Source of the DNA: Cuspidothrix sp046080565
GTDB lineage: Bacteria; Cyanobacteriota; Cyanobacteriia; Cyanobacteriales; Nostocaceae
Direction: 5' to 3'
NCBI GenBank assembly: GCA_046080565.1
Contig: JBJTUF010000092.1
Span: forward strand, 1-64,000
Length of the DNA: 64,000 bases
Shown here: positions 44,648-53,233 of the stretch, in pieces
Layout of the letters: each line of letters begins with the position of its first letter
Numbering within the stretch: the first letter of the stretch is position 1
Notes under the pieces: model-generated
Seen by the model: only the letters and a program-made list of their open reading frames with translations
Told to the model about the DNA's origin: nothing
Database searches by the model: none
Position numbers and translations under genes: made by a program

Positions 44648-45967
44648 TCTATAATCCTGGCTTTGAATATTTCGTAATCTTGCCGCATCTCTCATACCAT
44701 AATCAGCACGGGTGAAGCGGTTCAATTGCATTTCAAAAAATTCTCGATTTGCTTGTAAATGTTTGGGATTTGGGTCATCTAAAGGATATAAAAGGGCAGT
44801 TCTCAAAGCTTGAATTACCGCAGAGGTGACATTATACATGGAACGTTGGAAAGTAATCCCTAATTGAATTAACATATCCTCTTCTCCTCGACAATATTGT
44901 TGATAGTAATCAACTAAATATTGAGGGAGGAAATGCAACATATCTTGCATTAATAACGTGGGAGGAATACCTGCTGTACCCACAGGAAAGACATCAGCGT
45001 AAAGGATGCCATAATGGAAGTCTTTTTGATCTTCGGGAACTTGTCCAGCTTGGGCATTATAAGACTTTGTACCTCTAAATGGGGCTGTGCGATAAAAAAC
45101 AGCTTCTACATAGGGTAATGCGGCTTCATATAACCAGGTAAAACCTTTAGATTTGGGGATGATTTCAATACATTCACCATCAACATAAACATGATGATAA
45201 ATGGGACGACCTGCGATCGCAAATATACCATTAATTAAAAAATTCATGGCATCAGGTACACCTTTAAAACCACCTTCATCATAAATATCGGACATTTCAA
45301 AAAATACAGGTGCCATTACTTCCCAGAAAAGTCCTAAATTAGAATAATAGGACATCATGCGGCACTGTTCCAAAAACATATCGGGGAACAGTTTATAAAG
45401 TCCTAACATTAAAGGATTTTTGCGAAAATAAGCTTTAATGGCTTTATCAGCGTTAGCTTTATATTCTTCTGAATCTAAATAGGCATCAAATTGGTTAACT
45501 GGTGCATACATTTTCCGATGCCATAACATGGCTTGCATACAAGCTTCCGCAAATTCCATGTTAATTCTGTCATGGAATAAATGATGGAAGATTTTGGGCA
45601 TTTTGGTGGTTTCACCTTTTTCCATAAATGCCAGAAGTTCTGGGTGTGCAGTAGCGACACCGCGCCAAATTCTTAAATCGGCATCATCACCGGCATAGTG
45701 ATTATGTAAGTCTAAATATTCTTGGGGTAAGAAATATTTAAAAGCTGGTAAAGGGTCTAAAAATACTCTTTCGGCAATATAAAGTAAATCGCGCCAATAA
45801 AAATCCATCGGTACAGCATAAGCTTTGTAAATACCGATAATTTGCATTAAATTTTCCGGTGTATCTGGCAGCATTGAACCACCAGCTTCTAAGCGATAAA
45901 TAATTTCTGCAAATTCGTGTTGTGAAGGTGGAATTTTGCTAGTGGGTTTGTCTGAAGTTTGTACCAT
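44645..45967 (-). CDS. cupA: CO2 hydration protein CupA (ChpY) of NDH-1MS
   Basis: CupA converts CO2 to bicarbonate as part of the NDH-1MS complex at the thylakoid membrane. The 440-residue product has PPSQHEFAEIIYRLEAGG, HRKMYAPVNQFDAY and FYRTAPFRGTKSYNAQAG of this family. It is the last gene of ndhF3-ndhD3-cupA, the order of the low-CO2-inducible high-affinity system, which separates it from CupB. The stop codon TAG and the last residues (NIQSQDYR) lie at the end of a MITE-like element, so the C-terminus may be altered. The operon is known to be repressed by a LysR regulator under high CO2; no gene for it is here. Confidence 0.95.
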   Translation of the reverse strand: MVQTSDKPTSKIPPSQHEFAEIIYRLEAGGSMLPDTPENLMQIIGIYKAYAVPMDFYWRDLLYIAERVFLDPLPAFKYFLPQEYLDLHNHYAGDDADLRIWRGVATAHPELLAFMEKGETTKMPKIFHHLFHDRINMEFAEACMQAMLWHRKMYAPVNQFDAYLDSEEYKANADKAIKAYFRKNPLMLGLYKLFPDMFLEQCRMMSYYSNLGLFWEVMAPVFFEMSDIYDEGGFKGVPDAMNFLINGIFAIAGRPIYHHVYVDGECIEIIPKSKGFTWLYEAALPYVEAVFYRTAPFRGTKSYNAQAGQVPEDQKDFHYGILYADVFPVGTAGIPPTLLMQDMLHFLPQYLVDYYQQYCRGEEDMLIQLGITFQRSMYNVTSAVIQALRTALLYPLDDPNPKHLQANREFFEMQLNRFTRADYGMRDAARLRNIQSQDYR

Positions 45968-46035
45968 AATATTTTTGTTTTGGTTAATATGTAGGGGTTT
46001 AGCATTGCTAAACCCCTACCTGTGATTTTTGATGA

Positions 46036-47538
46036 TTACTTCAATGCAACTTCCGCAATTACGGTTTTTTCAGTGGTAGGAATTGCCGCTATCATGGCGG
46101 TAGTTGTTGTTTCACTCCAACGCACTAACCAAGTTGGTTGTACTCCTAAAAAGATGATTAACGATGCCAAAATTAGGGCGGGTACTTTTTCATTCCATAA
46201 TACTCTGGGATAGTAGGCTAGGTTATTTTGTAGTTTGCCAAAGCAAGTCCGATTGAGAAGAATGACAAAATAAACTGCTGTTAAACCAGATGCAACTACA
46301 CATAAAAGTGTGGGAATAGGGAAGGTGGAAAAACTACCTTGAAAGGAAATAAATTCAGCAATGAAACCTGTTAAACCAGGGATACCTGCGCTGGCCATGC
46401 CACTTAAAACCAGCAAAGCACTAATTAATGGTAAACCGCGAATTGGACTCATTAAACCATTGAGTTTGTCTAATTCTCTTGTACCAACTTTGATTTCGAC
46501 AACACCGACTAAATGAAAGAGAATAGCGAGAATAATTCCATGACTAAACATTTGGGCAACTGCACCAACTAATGCTAAGGGTGTAGCTGCTGCTGCTGCT
46601 AGTGCAATATAGCCCATGTGACCGATAGAACTATAGGCTACCATGCGTTTAATGTCTGTTTGAGCGATCGCTACTACTGCCCCATAAATAGCACTAATTG
46701 CTCCCCAAATTGCTAATGTTGGGGCGATAATGTGCCAAGCTTGGGGAAACATTCCCAAACCAAATCTTAATAGTCCATAAGTTCCCAGTTTGGCTAAGAT
46801 TCCACCGAGTAAAATAGCGATAGGTGTGGAAGCTTCGACGTAAGCATCTGGTAGCCAAGTATGGAAGGGAATTAAGGGAATTTTAATCCCAAAACCTAAA
46901 ACTATTCCTGCTAATAATACTAATTGCATTCCCACAGAAATATTCTGTGTAGCTACAGCGTCAAAGGCAAAACTGCGAGAACCAGTTAACCACACGATGC
47001 CTAAAAATGTGGCTAAAATAAACGCCCCAGAAATTGCTGTATAAATCAGGAATTTCATACCAGCATAGGCACGTTTTTCTCCTCCCCAAATGGAAATTAG
47101 TAAATAAAAGGGGATTAATTCTAATTCATAAAACAGGAAAAACAAAAGTAAGTTCTGTGATAAAAACGCGCCAGCAACTCCACCACTTACAAATAAAACT
47201 AGGGCATAGAATAACCGAGGACGTTCTGTGTCTTTGCTGCTAGTATAAATAGCAATCCAAGTCAGGAAGCTATTTAATACCAACATTAATACTGATAGTC
47301 CATCTACTCCTAGTTGATAACTTAAACCTAATGTTTCATTCCAAGGTAAATATTCTGTAAATTGCATCCCTGGGTTGCTAACATCAAATCTTAGCAAAAT
47401 GAAAATATTCCACAGTAAGACTAAACCTGTGACTATTAAAGATGCTAATCGAGTCCGATGAGCAGGAATATCTTTTACTGGATAAAAGCCGATGAATATA
47501 GCGGCTATAATTGGTAGCCAGATTAAAACACTCAACAT
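46036..47538 (-). CDS. ndhD3: NDH-1MS subunit NdhD3
   Basis: The 500-residue proton-pumping subunit of the Mrp-antiporter type has about 14 membrane segments and the NuoM/NdhD signatures LLFFLFYELELIPFYLLI, IPFHTWLPDAYVEAS, GTYGLLRFGLGMFP and MFSHGIILAILFHLVGV. It is the middle gene of ndhF3-ndhD3-cupA, and the D3 assignment rests on that context. Spacing to cupA is about 70 bases. Confidence 0.93.
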   Translation of the reverse strand: MLSVLIWLPIIAAIFIGFYPVKDIPAHRTRLASLIVTGLVLLWNIFILLRFDVSNPGMQFTEYLPWNETLGLSYQLGVDGLSVLMLVLNSFLTWIAIYTSSKDTERPRLFYALVLFVSGGVAGAFLSQNLLLFFLFYELELIPFYLLISIWGGEKRAYAGMKFLIYTAISGAFILATFLGIVWLTGSRSFAFDAVATQNISVGMQLVLLAGIVLGFGIKIPLIPFHTWLPDAYVEASTPIAILLGGILAKLGTYGLLRFGLGMFPQAWHIIAPTLAIWGAISAIYGAVVAIAQTDIKRMVAYSSIGHMGYIALAAAAATPLALVGAVAQMFSHGIILAILFHLVGVVEIKVGTRELDKLNGLMSPIRGLPLISALLVLSGMASAGIPGLTGFIAEFISFQGSFSTFPIPTLLCVVASGLTAVYFVILLNRTCFGKLQNNLAYYPRVLWNEKVPALILASLIIFLGVQPTWLVRWSETTTTAMIAAIPTTEKTVIAEVALK

Positions 47539-47546
47539 ATTTATAA

Positions 47547-47592
47547 ATTGGTAATTGGTAATTGGTGATTGGTGATTGGTAATTGGTAATTG
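47547..47592. repeat. Heptameric tandem repeat between ndhF3 and ndhD3
   Basis: ATTGGTA and ATTGGTG units repeat at least five times in a row. Same family as near 21455 and 16640. Confidence 0.8.
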
Positions 47593-47699
47593 ATTTACAG
47601 TAAGGATTCAGGGAACAGAGAAGATAAAAGGAAAATGTTCTTCATTCTGAACTCCTGACTGGTCACTGAGCGAAGTCGAAGTGCTGACTCCTGCTCTAT

Positions 47700-49559
47700 T
47701 TAAAAGATAAAATCTATGAATTGAATTCCCCAAAAAGGCCATGTCACCCAAGCACCTAAACAACCAACTCCTAATAGGACTGTCAAGGCATAAAATTGAG
47801 TTTGTCCATTATTGCTATATTTCAAGCCTTCACCACCTAAAAGGGAGAATAAACCCACAAAATTGACAATCCCATCTACCACGAATCTATCTAACATATC
47901 GGCAAATTTAGACAGTTGGGCAACACCAAAAATAATGGTAACTTTGTATAGTTTGGGGGTGTAAAAGTCGTAGGCAAATAAATTTTGTAAACCTTCCAAG
48001 GGTAAACGAATTGGTTTAGGAATGTTGCCTAAATAGATGATGCTGCTAATACTGCAACCAAAGATGCTTGACCAAATTAATAGGAGGGCAACATCTTTAT
48101 TTAAAGTTGCCCAATTGGGAAGTAATGATAAACTTTGTAGGACTAAGGGCAGGTGTAAGACAAAGCCGCATAAAATCATCATTGGTAGAACCATTAACCA
48201 AATAGCTTCGGGGGAACGTTCGCTCATTTGTTTGGGTTTACCACCAAAAATTAATCCGAATTCTCTGGTTAAACTAAATGCGGTTAGGGCATTCACAAGA
48301 ATGATGATGCCTACTAAAGTTGGGTTTGTCGCCCACAAACCATCAGCTAATTTGAATAAAGCCCAAAAACTACCTAAAGGGGGAAAACCAATTAAACCTA
48401 ATGTACCGATAATAAATGCTAAACCGGACATGGGACGACGTGACCACAGGCCACCTAGTTGGGTAACATCTTGGGTGACACTGTTCCAAACAATTCCCCC
48501 GGCACTCATGACTAATAATGCAGAGGCGAGGGCATGGGTGAGAACTAATAAGAGTGCGGCTTCGTTTTGCTGTGTGCCTACAGCAATAAATATTAAGCCC
48601 ATGTAAACACTGACAGAATAGGATAAGCAGCGTTTAATGTCAATTTGAGCGATCGCAATTAATGAACCACCAATAGCTGTCAATGCACCAATAGCCACTA
48701 TCGCCGAAGATGCCACAGGGGATAAACTAAACACAGGTTGCAATTTAATCAACACCCATCCACCACTGGCAACCACTACCGAACTCCGCAAAATTGTACT
48801 GGGAACAGGCCCCTCCATTGCTTCATCTAGCCACAGATGCAAGGGAAACTGAGCGCATTTACCCATTGGGCCAGCAATTAATCCGAAACATACTAAGGTG
48901 ATAATTGTGGGGTCAACTTTGGCTGTGGCAGCCCATTGAGTTAATTCTGTATAATTCCAAGTTCCTGAAAGTCTCCAAAGTCCCAAGACACCCATTAATA
49001 GAAACAAGTCTCCTACCCGTTTGGTTAAAAAAGCATCTCGCGCCCCAGTGACCACTAAAGGTTGACTAAACCACAAACCTACTAATAAGTAAGTTCCCAA
49101 GGTGAGGATTTCCAGAATTACATAGGTAAAAAACAAATTGTTACATAAAACTAAGGCACAAAGACCAGCTTCAAATAATCCCAATAAGGAAAAGAAGCGT
49201 CCCCAACCCCAGTCCATTTCCATGTAACCAATAGCATATATCTGTGCAAGCAAGTTTAAACCGGCAATAATAATTATTGCCCCGACGCTGACTGAAGAAA
49301 TTTGCAAATTAATGGTTAGGTCTAAACCTGCGGTGGATAGCCAAGGAATAAACACTTCTTTGGCGGGATGATTCCAAGTAGCAGGGAAAGCTAAGACAGC
49401 ATGGAGAAAGGAGAACAAGGTCATCGTCACATTGACGTATCCTGCTGGTCTAGGCCCGGTTTTGCGAATAATTCCCGGCGACCAAGGTATGGCTAAAAGC
49501 CCACCAATTAAAGCATAAATTGGGGTTAGCCAAACAGTGTCTAATAAATACTGAGCCAT
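47700..49559 (-). CDS. ndhF3: NDH-1MS subunit NdhF3
   Basis: The 619-residue NuoL/NdhF-type membrane subunit has about 15 membrane segments with YVILEILTLGTYLLVG, KRVGDLFLLMGVLGLW, FPLHLWLDEAMEGPVPSTI, and SVYMGLIFIAVGT. It starts the low-CO2-inducible operon with ndhD3 and cupA. The F3 assignment rests on that context and on the short length relative to respiratory NdhF1. The amphipathic helix typical of the C-terminus is present around KYSNNGQTQFYALT. Confidence 0.93.
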   Translation of the reverse strand: MAQYLLDTVWLTPIYALIGGLLAIPWSPGIIRKTGPRPAGYVNVTMTLFSFLHAVLAFPATWNHPAKEVFIPWLSTAGLDLTINLQISSVSVGAIIIIAGLNLLAQIYAIGYMEMDWGWGRFFSLLGLFEAGLCALVLCNNLFFTYVILEILTLGTYLLVGLWFSQPLVVTGARDAFLTKRVGDLFLLMGVLGLWRLSGTWNYTELTQWAATAKVDPTIITLVCFGLIAGPMGKCAQFPLHLWLDEAMEGPVPSTILRSSVVVASGGWVLIKLQPVFSLSPVASSAIVAIGALTAIGGSLIAIAQIDIKRCLSYSVSVYMGLIFIAVGTQQNEAALLLVLTHALASALLVMSAGGIVWNSVTQDVTQLGGLWSRRPMSGLAFIIGTLGLIGFPPLGSFWALFKLADGLWATNPTLVGIIILVNALTAFSLTREFGLIFGGKPKQMSERSPEAIWLMVLPMMILCGFVLHLPLVLQSLSLLPNWATLNKDVALLLIWSSIFGCSISSIIYLGNIPKPIRLPLEGLQNLFAYDFYTPKLYKVTIIFGVAQLSKFADMLDRFVVDGIVNFVGLFSLLGGEGLKYSNNGQTQFYALTVLLGVGCLGAWVTWPFWGIQFIDFIF

Positions 49560-49942
49560 TCAATTACCTCTATAGTTTCCAGCAAAAATTAAAGAAAACA
49601 GAGCAACTAACGTTGATCCCCATCAATCTAGGTGTGACGGATAATGGAAATTTATCTTTGTCTAATATTGTTAAAATTAGCTTACCGTTATCTGAGCTAA
49701 AAAGGAATTATTTAATTAGATAAATTCACGATATTTTCTCTAAATTATTCTTATATTTCAATGGATTACATTATTAAATAGTAACCATTATGTATAATCT
49801 ATGTATTGTATTTTTCTTTCTATTCTGGACTTACGCAAAACCTACTTCAAATACTGTCATTGCGACGTAAGGAAGCAATCTCAAACCCCTATATTTCGTT
49901 ACTATCTATAATAAAGGGGCGGTGTTTTCCACCCCATCAAAT
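49560..49942. other. Promoter side of ndhF3 with a partial repeat
   Basis: The part next to ndhF3 (49560-49790) should hold its promoter; a LysR-type binding site is expected but I did not recognise one. Copy E of the GGACTTACGCA element fills 49827-49901. Confidence 0.5.
49827..49901. repeat. GGACTTACGCA element, copy E (right end missing)
   Basis: The left end and core match copies A and F (GGACTTACGCAAAACC and GGAAGCAATCTCAAACCC), but the sequence diverges after TATTTCGTTA. The right inverted repeat is absent. Confidence 0.75.
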
Positions 49943-50137
49943 TCACACTTGAGTCATTATGTCAAGATGCAAATGAGGGAAATTATTGCCAGCAATGATT
50001 ACAGGTTGGCTAAGTTGGCTAATGGGCGCTGGTTGCATATCCCGGTAATCAATAACTTGAACGATAATTAGGTAGGCGATCGCTAGTATAATAGAAATTG
50101 CACCAGTAATAATGGCAACTATCTGAGAACGGTTCAT
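49943..50137 (-). CDS. Small membrane protein, hypothetical
   Basis: A 64-residue protein with one N-terminal membrane segment (VAIITGAISIILAIAYLIIVQ) after MNRSQI. The remainder is short and hydrophilic. Such single-span proteins are common in cyanobacteria, and I believe relatives exist in Nostocales, but no function is known. It is divergent from the DUF1499 gene. Confidence 0.65.
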   Translation of the reverse strand: MNRSQIVAIITGAISIILAIAYLIIVQVIDYRDMQPAPISQLSQPVIIAGNNFPHLHLDIMTQV

Positions 50138-50243
50138 GAGTATTTCCTACAAATCTTATATAGAGGCTAGTATATCTAGTTTGCCAGAATATATCGAAAC
50201 CTGATAATATAACCGCAACCATAGAATATACCAGTGAATCAAT

Positions 50244-50720
50244 ATGTTTAATTTAAAAGCAATAGCTAAACTAAAGAAAATTATTTTTACAGTATTCCTG
50301 ACTCTGAGCATTAGTTTAATAGCTCCTGCTACTTCTGGCGCTGCTAATTTAGGAGTTGAGTCAGGTCATCTTAGTTCCTGTCCACCTTCCCCTAATTGCG
50401 TTGTTAGTCAAAATGGTGATAATCAACACGCTATTGCACCAATTACCTATCATGTAGAACGAGATAAAGCTAAAGAAATAGTCTTAAAAGTTCTCACTGT
50501 TGTTCCTCGCACAGAAGTGATTGAACAAACAGATAATTATATTCATGCTATTTCTAAAAGCCGCATTTTCAAATTTGTTGATGATGTGGAGTTCTATTTT
50601 CCTAGCAATGAGTCAGTCATTCATATTCGTTCCTCATCTCGTGTGGGAGAGTCGGATTTTGGTGTTAACCGCACTCGTTTAGAACAAATTCGGTTAGCTT
50701 TAAAGGACTTAAATATTTAG
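50244..50720 (+). CDS. DUF1499 family protein, secreted
   Basis: The 158-residue protein has a signal peptide (IIFTVFLTLSISLIAPATSGA) and the DUF1499 signature SCPPSPNCVVSQNGD with HAIAPI, then YIHAISKSRIFKFVDDVEFYF and SSRVGESDFGVNR. Some DUF1499 proteins of plants and algae are thylakoid-lumen proteins. Function is unknown. Confidence 0.88.
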   Translation: MFNLKAIAKLKKIIFTVFLTLSISLIAPATSGAANLGVESGHLSSCPPSPNCVVSQNGDNQHAIAPITYHVERDKAKEIVLKVLTVVPRTEVIEQTDNYIHAISKSRIFKFVDDVEFYFPSNESVIHIRSSSRVGESDFGVNRTRLEQIRLALKDLNI

Positions 50721-51097
50721 GTTACTACGGTAAATTTTCCCATTGTTTAGCTATTTTTCGCGGGTTTTAAGGGGCTGGAATTAATAAGTCCTAGAATTTG
50801 ATTTAAACCACGCAACTGTTCAGATGTACCCATACAAATTAGGGTGTCTCCTGACATTAAAATAGATTTAGGGTGCATTATATGTCAAAAATGCGTTTAT
50901 TTACATGATTTATGCTGTCTGACGTACCCTACTAATATGCTGCAAACATATAATTTAGCAGTAAATAGAGATGTTTAATTTAATAACACTTATAAAATAC
51001 TATGTAAAAATATATAAACTAAATAGACATCATTGATTTATAAGCGATAAGTTTTACTGAAGATGTTTTTTACTCAGAGTTTCAGAGGATTTACTTG
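50721..51097. pseudogene. Spacer holding an 88-bp duplicate of the K+ channel 3' end
   Basis: Bases 50778-50865 match 51909-51996 without gaps, with about 10 mismatches by eye. The latter is the 3' end of the potassium-channel gene on the same (minus) strand. The copy has diverged from the parent and is not a gene. The rest of the spacer is the leader of the PEP-CTERM gene. Confidence 0.75.
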
Positions 51098-51715
51098 ATG
51101 TTCAATCTTCAACGTATTAAAAGTTTAAGTTTCACAACCGCAGTTGTTGCTACTACTGTTGGATTATCAATTTTTTCTAGTGCTAACCCATCACAAGCTG
51201 GTACTTTGACTATACCTTTGTCTGTGGAGAGCTTCAGTCTGAATGGAGACGCTCAACTGTTAGAATCTCCAACATCTAAAATTCCTGATATAATTTCTCT
51301 AGGGAATGGTGGATCCGCGACTTCTCCAGTCTCTCCTTTTCTTGATCTTAGCAAGATAAAACCGACAACCTTACACTTTAACTACACTTTTTCTGGATCT
51401 GATAAACTGAATTTAATATTTCAGAAGTTCAATCCCGATAAGCTTACTTTCACGGAGATCACTAAGTTATCATTAGCTAAGTCTACAGGTGAAGTTGCAG
51501 ATTTTACGTTAAGTGATTTTGTTACATCTCCAGGCTTTTATACTGTTACTCATCAACTTACAGGAAACGGTTCGGCACAGTTTAAAGATTTTAGTTTAGT
51601 AATACAAAATGTTCCTGAACCCAGCGTGATATTAGGCTTATTCGGTTTAGGGATGGCAGCATTCACTTTGAAGAATAAACGCAAGTTGAATGTATTAGTG
51701 AAATCAGCTTCTTAG
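51098..51715 (+). CDS. PEP-CTERM sorting domain protein
   Basis: The 205-residue protein has a signal peptide (SLSFTTAVVATTVGLSIFSSA) and ends in the PEP-CTERM signal: VPEPSVILGLFGLGMAAFT followed by basic KNKRK. This is processed by an exosortase and anchors or exports proteins to the envelope or matrix. The middle (about 40-170) is beta-rich and has no assigned family. I chose ATG 51098, 8 bases after AGAGGA. No exosortase gene is in the window. Confidence 0.88.
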   Translation: MFNLQRIKSLSFTTAVVATTVGLSIFSSANPSQAGTLTIPLSVESFSLNGDAQLLESPTSKIPDIISLGNGGSATSPVSPFLDLSKIKPTTLHFNYTFSGSDKLNLIFQKFNPDKLTFTEITKLSLAKSTGEVADFTLSDFVTSPGFYTVTHQLTGNGSAQFKDFSLVIQNVPEPSVILGLFGLGMAAFTLKNKRKLNVLVKSAS

Positions 51716-51877
51716 AGATTTCTCACAAGTATAGCAACAAACAACAGGCAAAAGTAAAACCCTATTAATGACTGAGTTTCAGATTTTCAAATATCAAAGT
51801 TTTTAGAGTTTGTTAGCGATCGCTCACTTCTAACAAGAATCTTACCAAACACCCTTAACAATCAACTAAATCTTCCA

Positions 51878-52942
51878 TTACGTAATTTTTGGTCTGCGTA
51901 ATTCTTGAGAATTAATAGGGCCAAGAATTTGATTTAAACTGCGCAATTGTTCAGCCGTACCCATACAAATTAGGGTATCACCTGACATTAAAATAGTATC
52001 ACCTGTTGGGCCACCAATAAGTGTACCATCAAGGCGGCGAACAGCGAGAACTAAAGCCCCTGATTGCGATCGCAATTTAGCTTTTTGTAAAGTTTGACCC
52101 ACAAAAGGACACCTAGCTGGATCTAGTAAAAATTCTTCCATATATAATTGGCGGTCTGCACCAGAGAGAATTCCATCCACAAAGTCTAAGATTTGAGGTC
52201 TGAGGGCTGCTGCTGCCATACGTTTTCCCCCTGTAATATATGGTGAAATTACGGCATCCGCGCCACCACGCTGTAATTTTTGTAACGCTTCTTCTGTACT
52301 AGCGCGGGCGATCGCTCTAATTTGGGGATTCAGAGTTTTTGCTGAGAGAACAGTGTATAAATTTTCTGCATCTGAAGGCAAAGCCGCCACAATACAAATT
52401 GCTCGTTCCACACCAACCTTAAACAAGGTATCATCTAATGTTGCGTCACCTTGAAAAACAGTATAACCAATTTCTTGAGCTTTTTGTACTGATTCAACTT
52501 CTGAATCAATAACTACAAAAGAAACACTTTCAGCCCGAAATTCCTTAGCAATTTGTCGGCCAGTGCGGCTAAATCCACAAATAATATAATGTCCTGATAA
52601 TGATTCCATTAAACGCCTTTGTTGTCGCAGTTTAATTCCTTCCAGAAAATAGCCTTCAATTACTGCCCCTGTGAATCTATTCACAATATAACCAAGATTC
52701 ACCACACCCATCAAAATTAAGGCAATAGTAAACAACCGCCCCCGACTACCCAAAGGATTAGTTTCTCCATAACCTACAGTAGCCAAAGTAATCACAGTCA
52801 TGTAAGCTGCATCTTCCCATGACCAGCCTTCAACCAGACAATACCATAAAGTCCCAATTAAAAAAATACAGCCTAAGGCCAGCGCCCCAGCTATTAACTC
52901 TTTTTGAATACGTTGATATTTTTGTTCAAGGGTAGAATACAC
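51878..52942 (-). CDS. Potassium channel protein with TrkA-N domain
   Basis: The 354-residue protein has two membrane helices around the selectivity filter TLATVGYGETNPLG, then a TrkA-N (RCK) domain with YIICGFSRTGRQIAKEF (nucleotide-binding loop) and a TrkA-C domain with TGDTILMSGDTLICMG. This is the bacterial two-TM K+ channel (MthK/Kch-like). It is divergent from the copA region. The 3' end is duplicated at 50778-50865. Confidence 0.93.
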   Translation of the reverse strand: MYSTLEQKYQRIQKELIAGALALGCIFLIGTLWYCLVEGWSWEDAAYMTVITLATVGYGETNPLGSRGRLFTIALILMGVVNLGYIVNRFTGAVIEGYFLEGIKLRQQRRLMESLSGHYIICGFSRTGRQIAKEFRAESVSFVVIDSEVESVQKAQEIGYTVFQGDATLDDTLFKVGVERAICIVAALPSDAENLYTVLSAKTLNPQIRAIARASTEEALQKLQRGGADAVISPYITGGKRMAAAALRPQILDFVDGILSGADRQLYMEEFLLDPARCPFVGQTLQKAKLRSQSGALVLAVRRLDGTLIGGPTGDTILMSGDTLICMGTAEQLRSLNQILGPINSQELRRPKIT

Positions 52943-52996
52943 AGGTAATTAAAAATTAAGAATTAAAAATTAAAAAGGTTCTCCTTTATTTTATCT

Positions 52997-53085
52997 GGAC
53001 TTACGCAAAACCTACTTCAAATACTGTCATTGCCACGTAAATAAGCAATCTCAAACCCCTAAATTGCGTCAAACTGCGTAAGTCC
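52997..53085. repeat. GGACTTACGCA element, copy F
   Basis: Starts GGACTTACGCAAAACC and ends TGCGTAAGTCC, with a core nearly identical to copies A, B and E. A CCACGTAAATAAGC variant replaces the usual core segment. Confidence 0.85.
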
Positions 53086-53168
53086 TATTTATATTAACTT
53101 AATTTACTGATAATTTGATCACTTTTTATTTTCAGTACAGCAACAATCAACATTTTTCACCTTAACCC

Positions 53169-53200
53169 TTGACTCTCCAGTCAACTGGAGGATTCAAAAT
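53169..53200 (+). promoter_or_regulatory. MerR-type operator/promoter of copA
   Basis: TTGACT (53169-53174) is followed by the 16-bp palindrome CTCCAGTCAACTGGAG (53175-53190) and then CAAAAT (53195-53200). The 20-bp spacer is longer than the usual 17, the hallmark of MerR-activated promoters. A similar arrangement (TTGACT, CTCCACC..., 20-bp spacer) precedes the MerR gene at 59976. Confidence 0.75.
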
Positions 53201-53233
53201 AAAGTTAGTTCTTAATAGTCCCCAAATCCCATT

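Noticed and set aside
48037..48606. 189-codon plus-strand frame inside ndhF3
   Set aside because: Antisense shadow of a conserved membrane protein.
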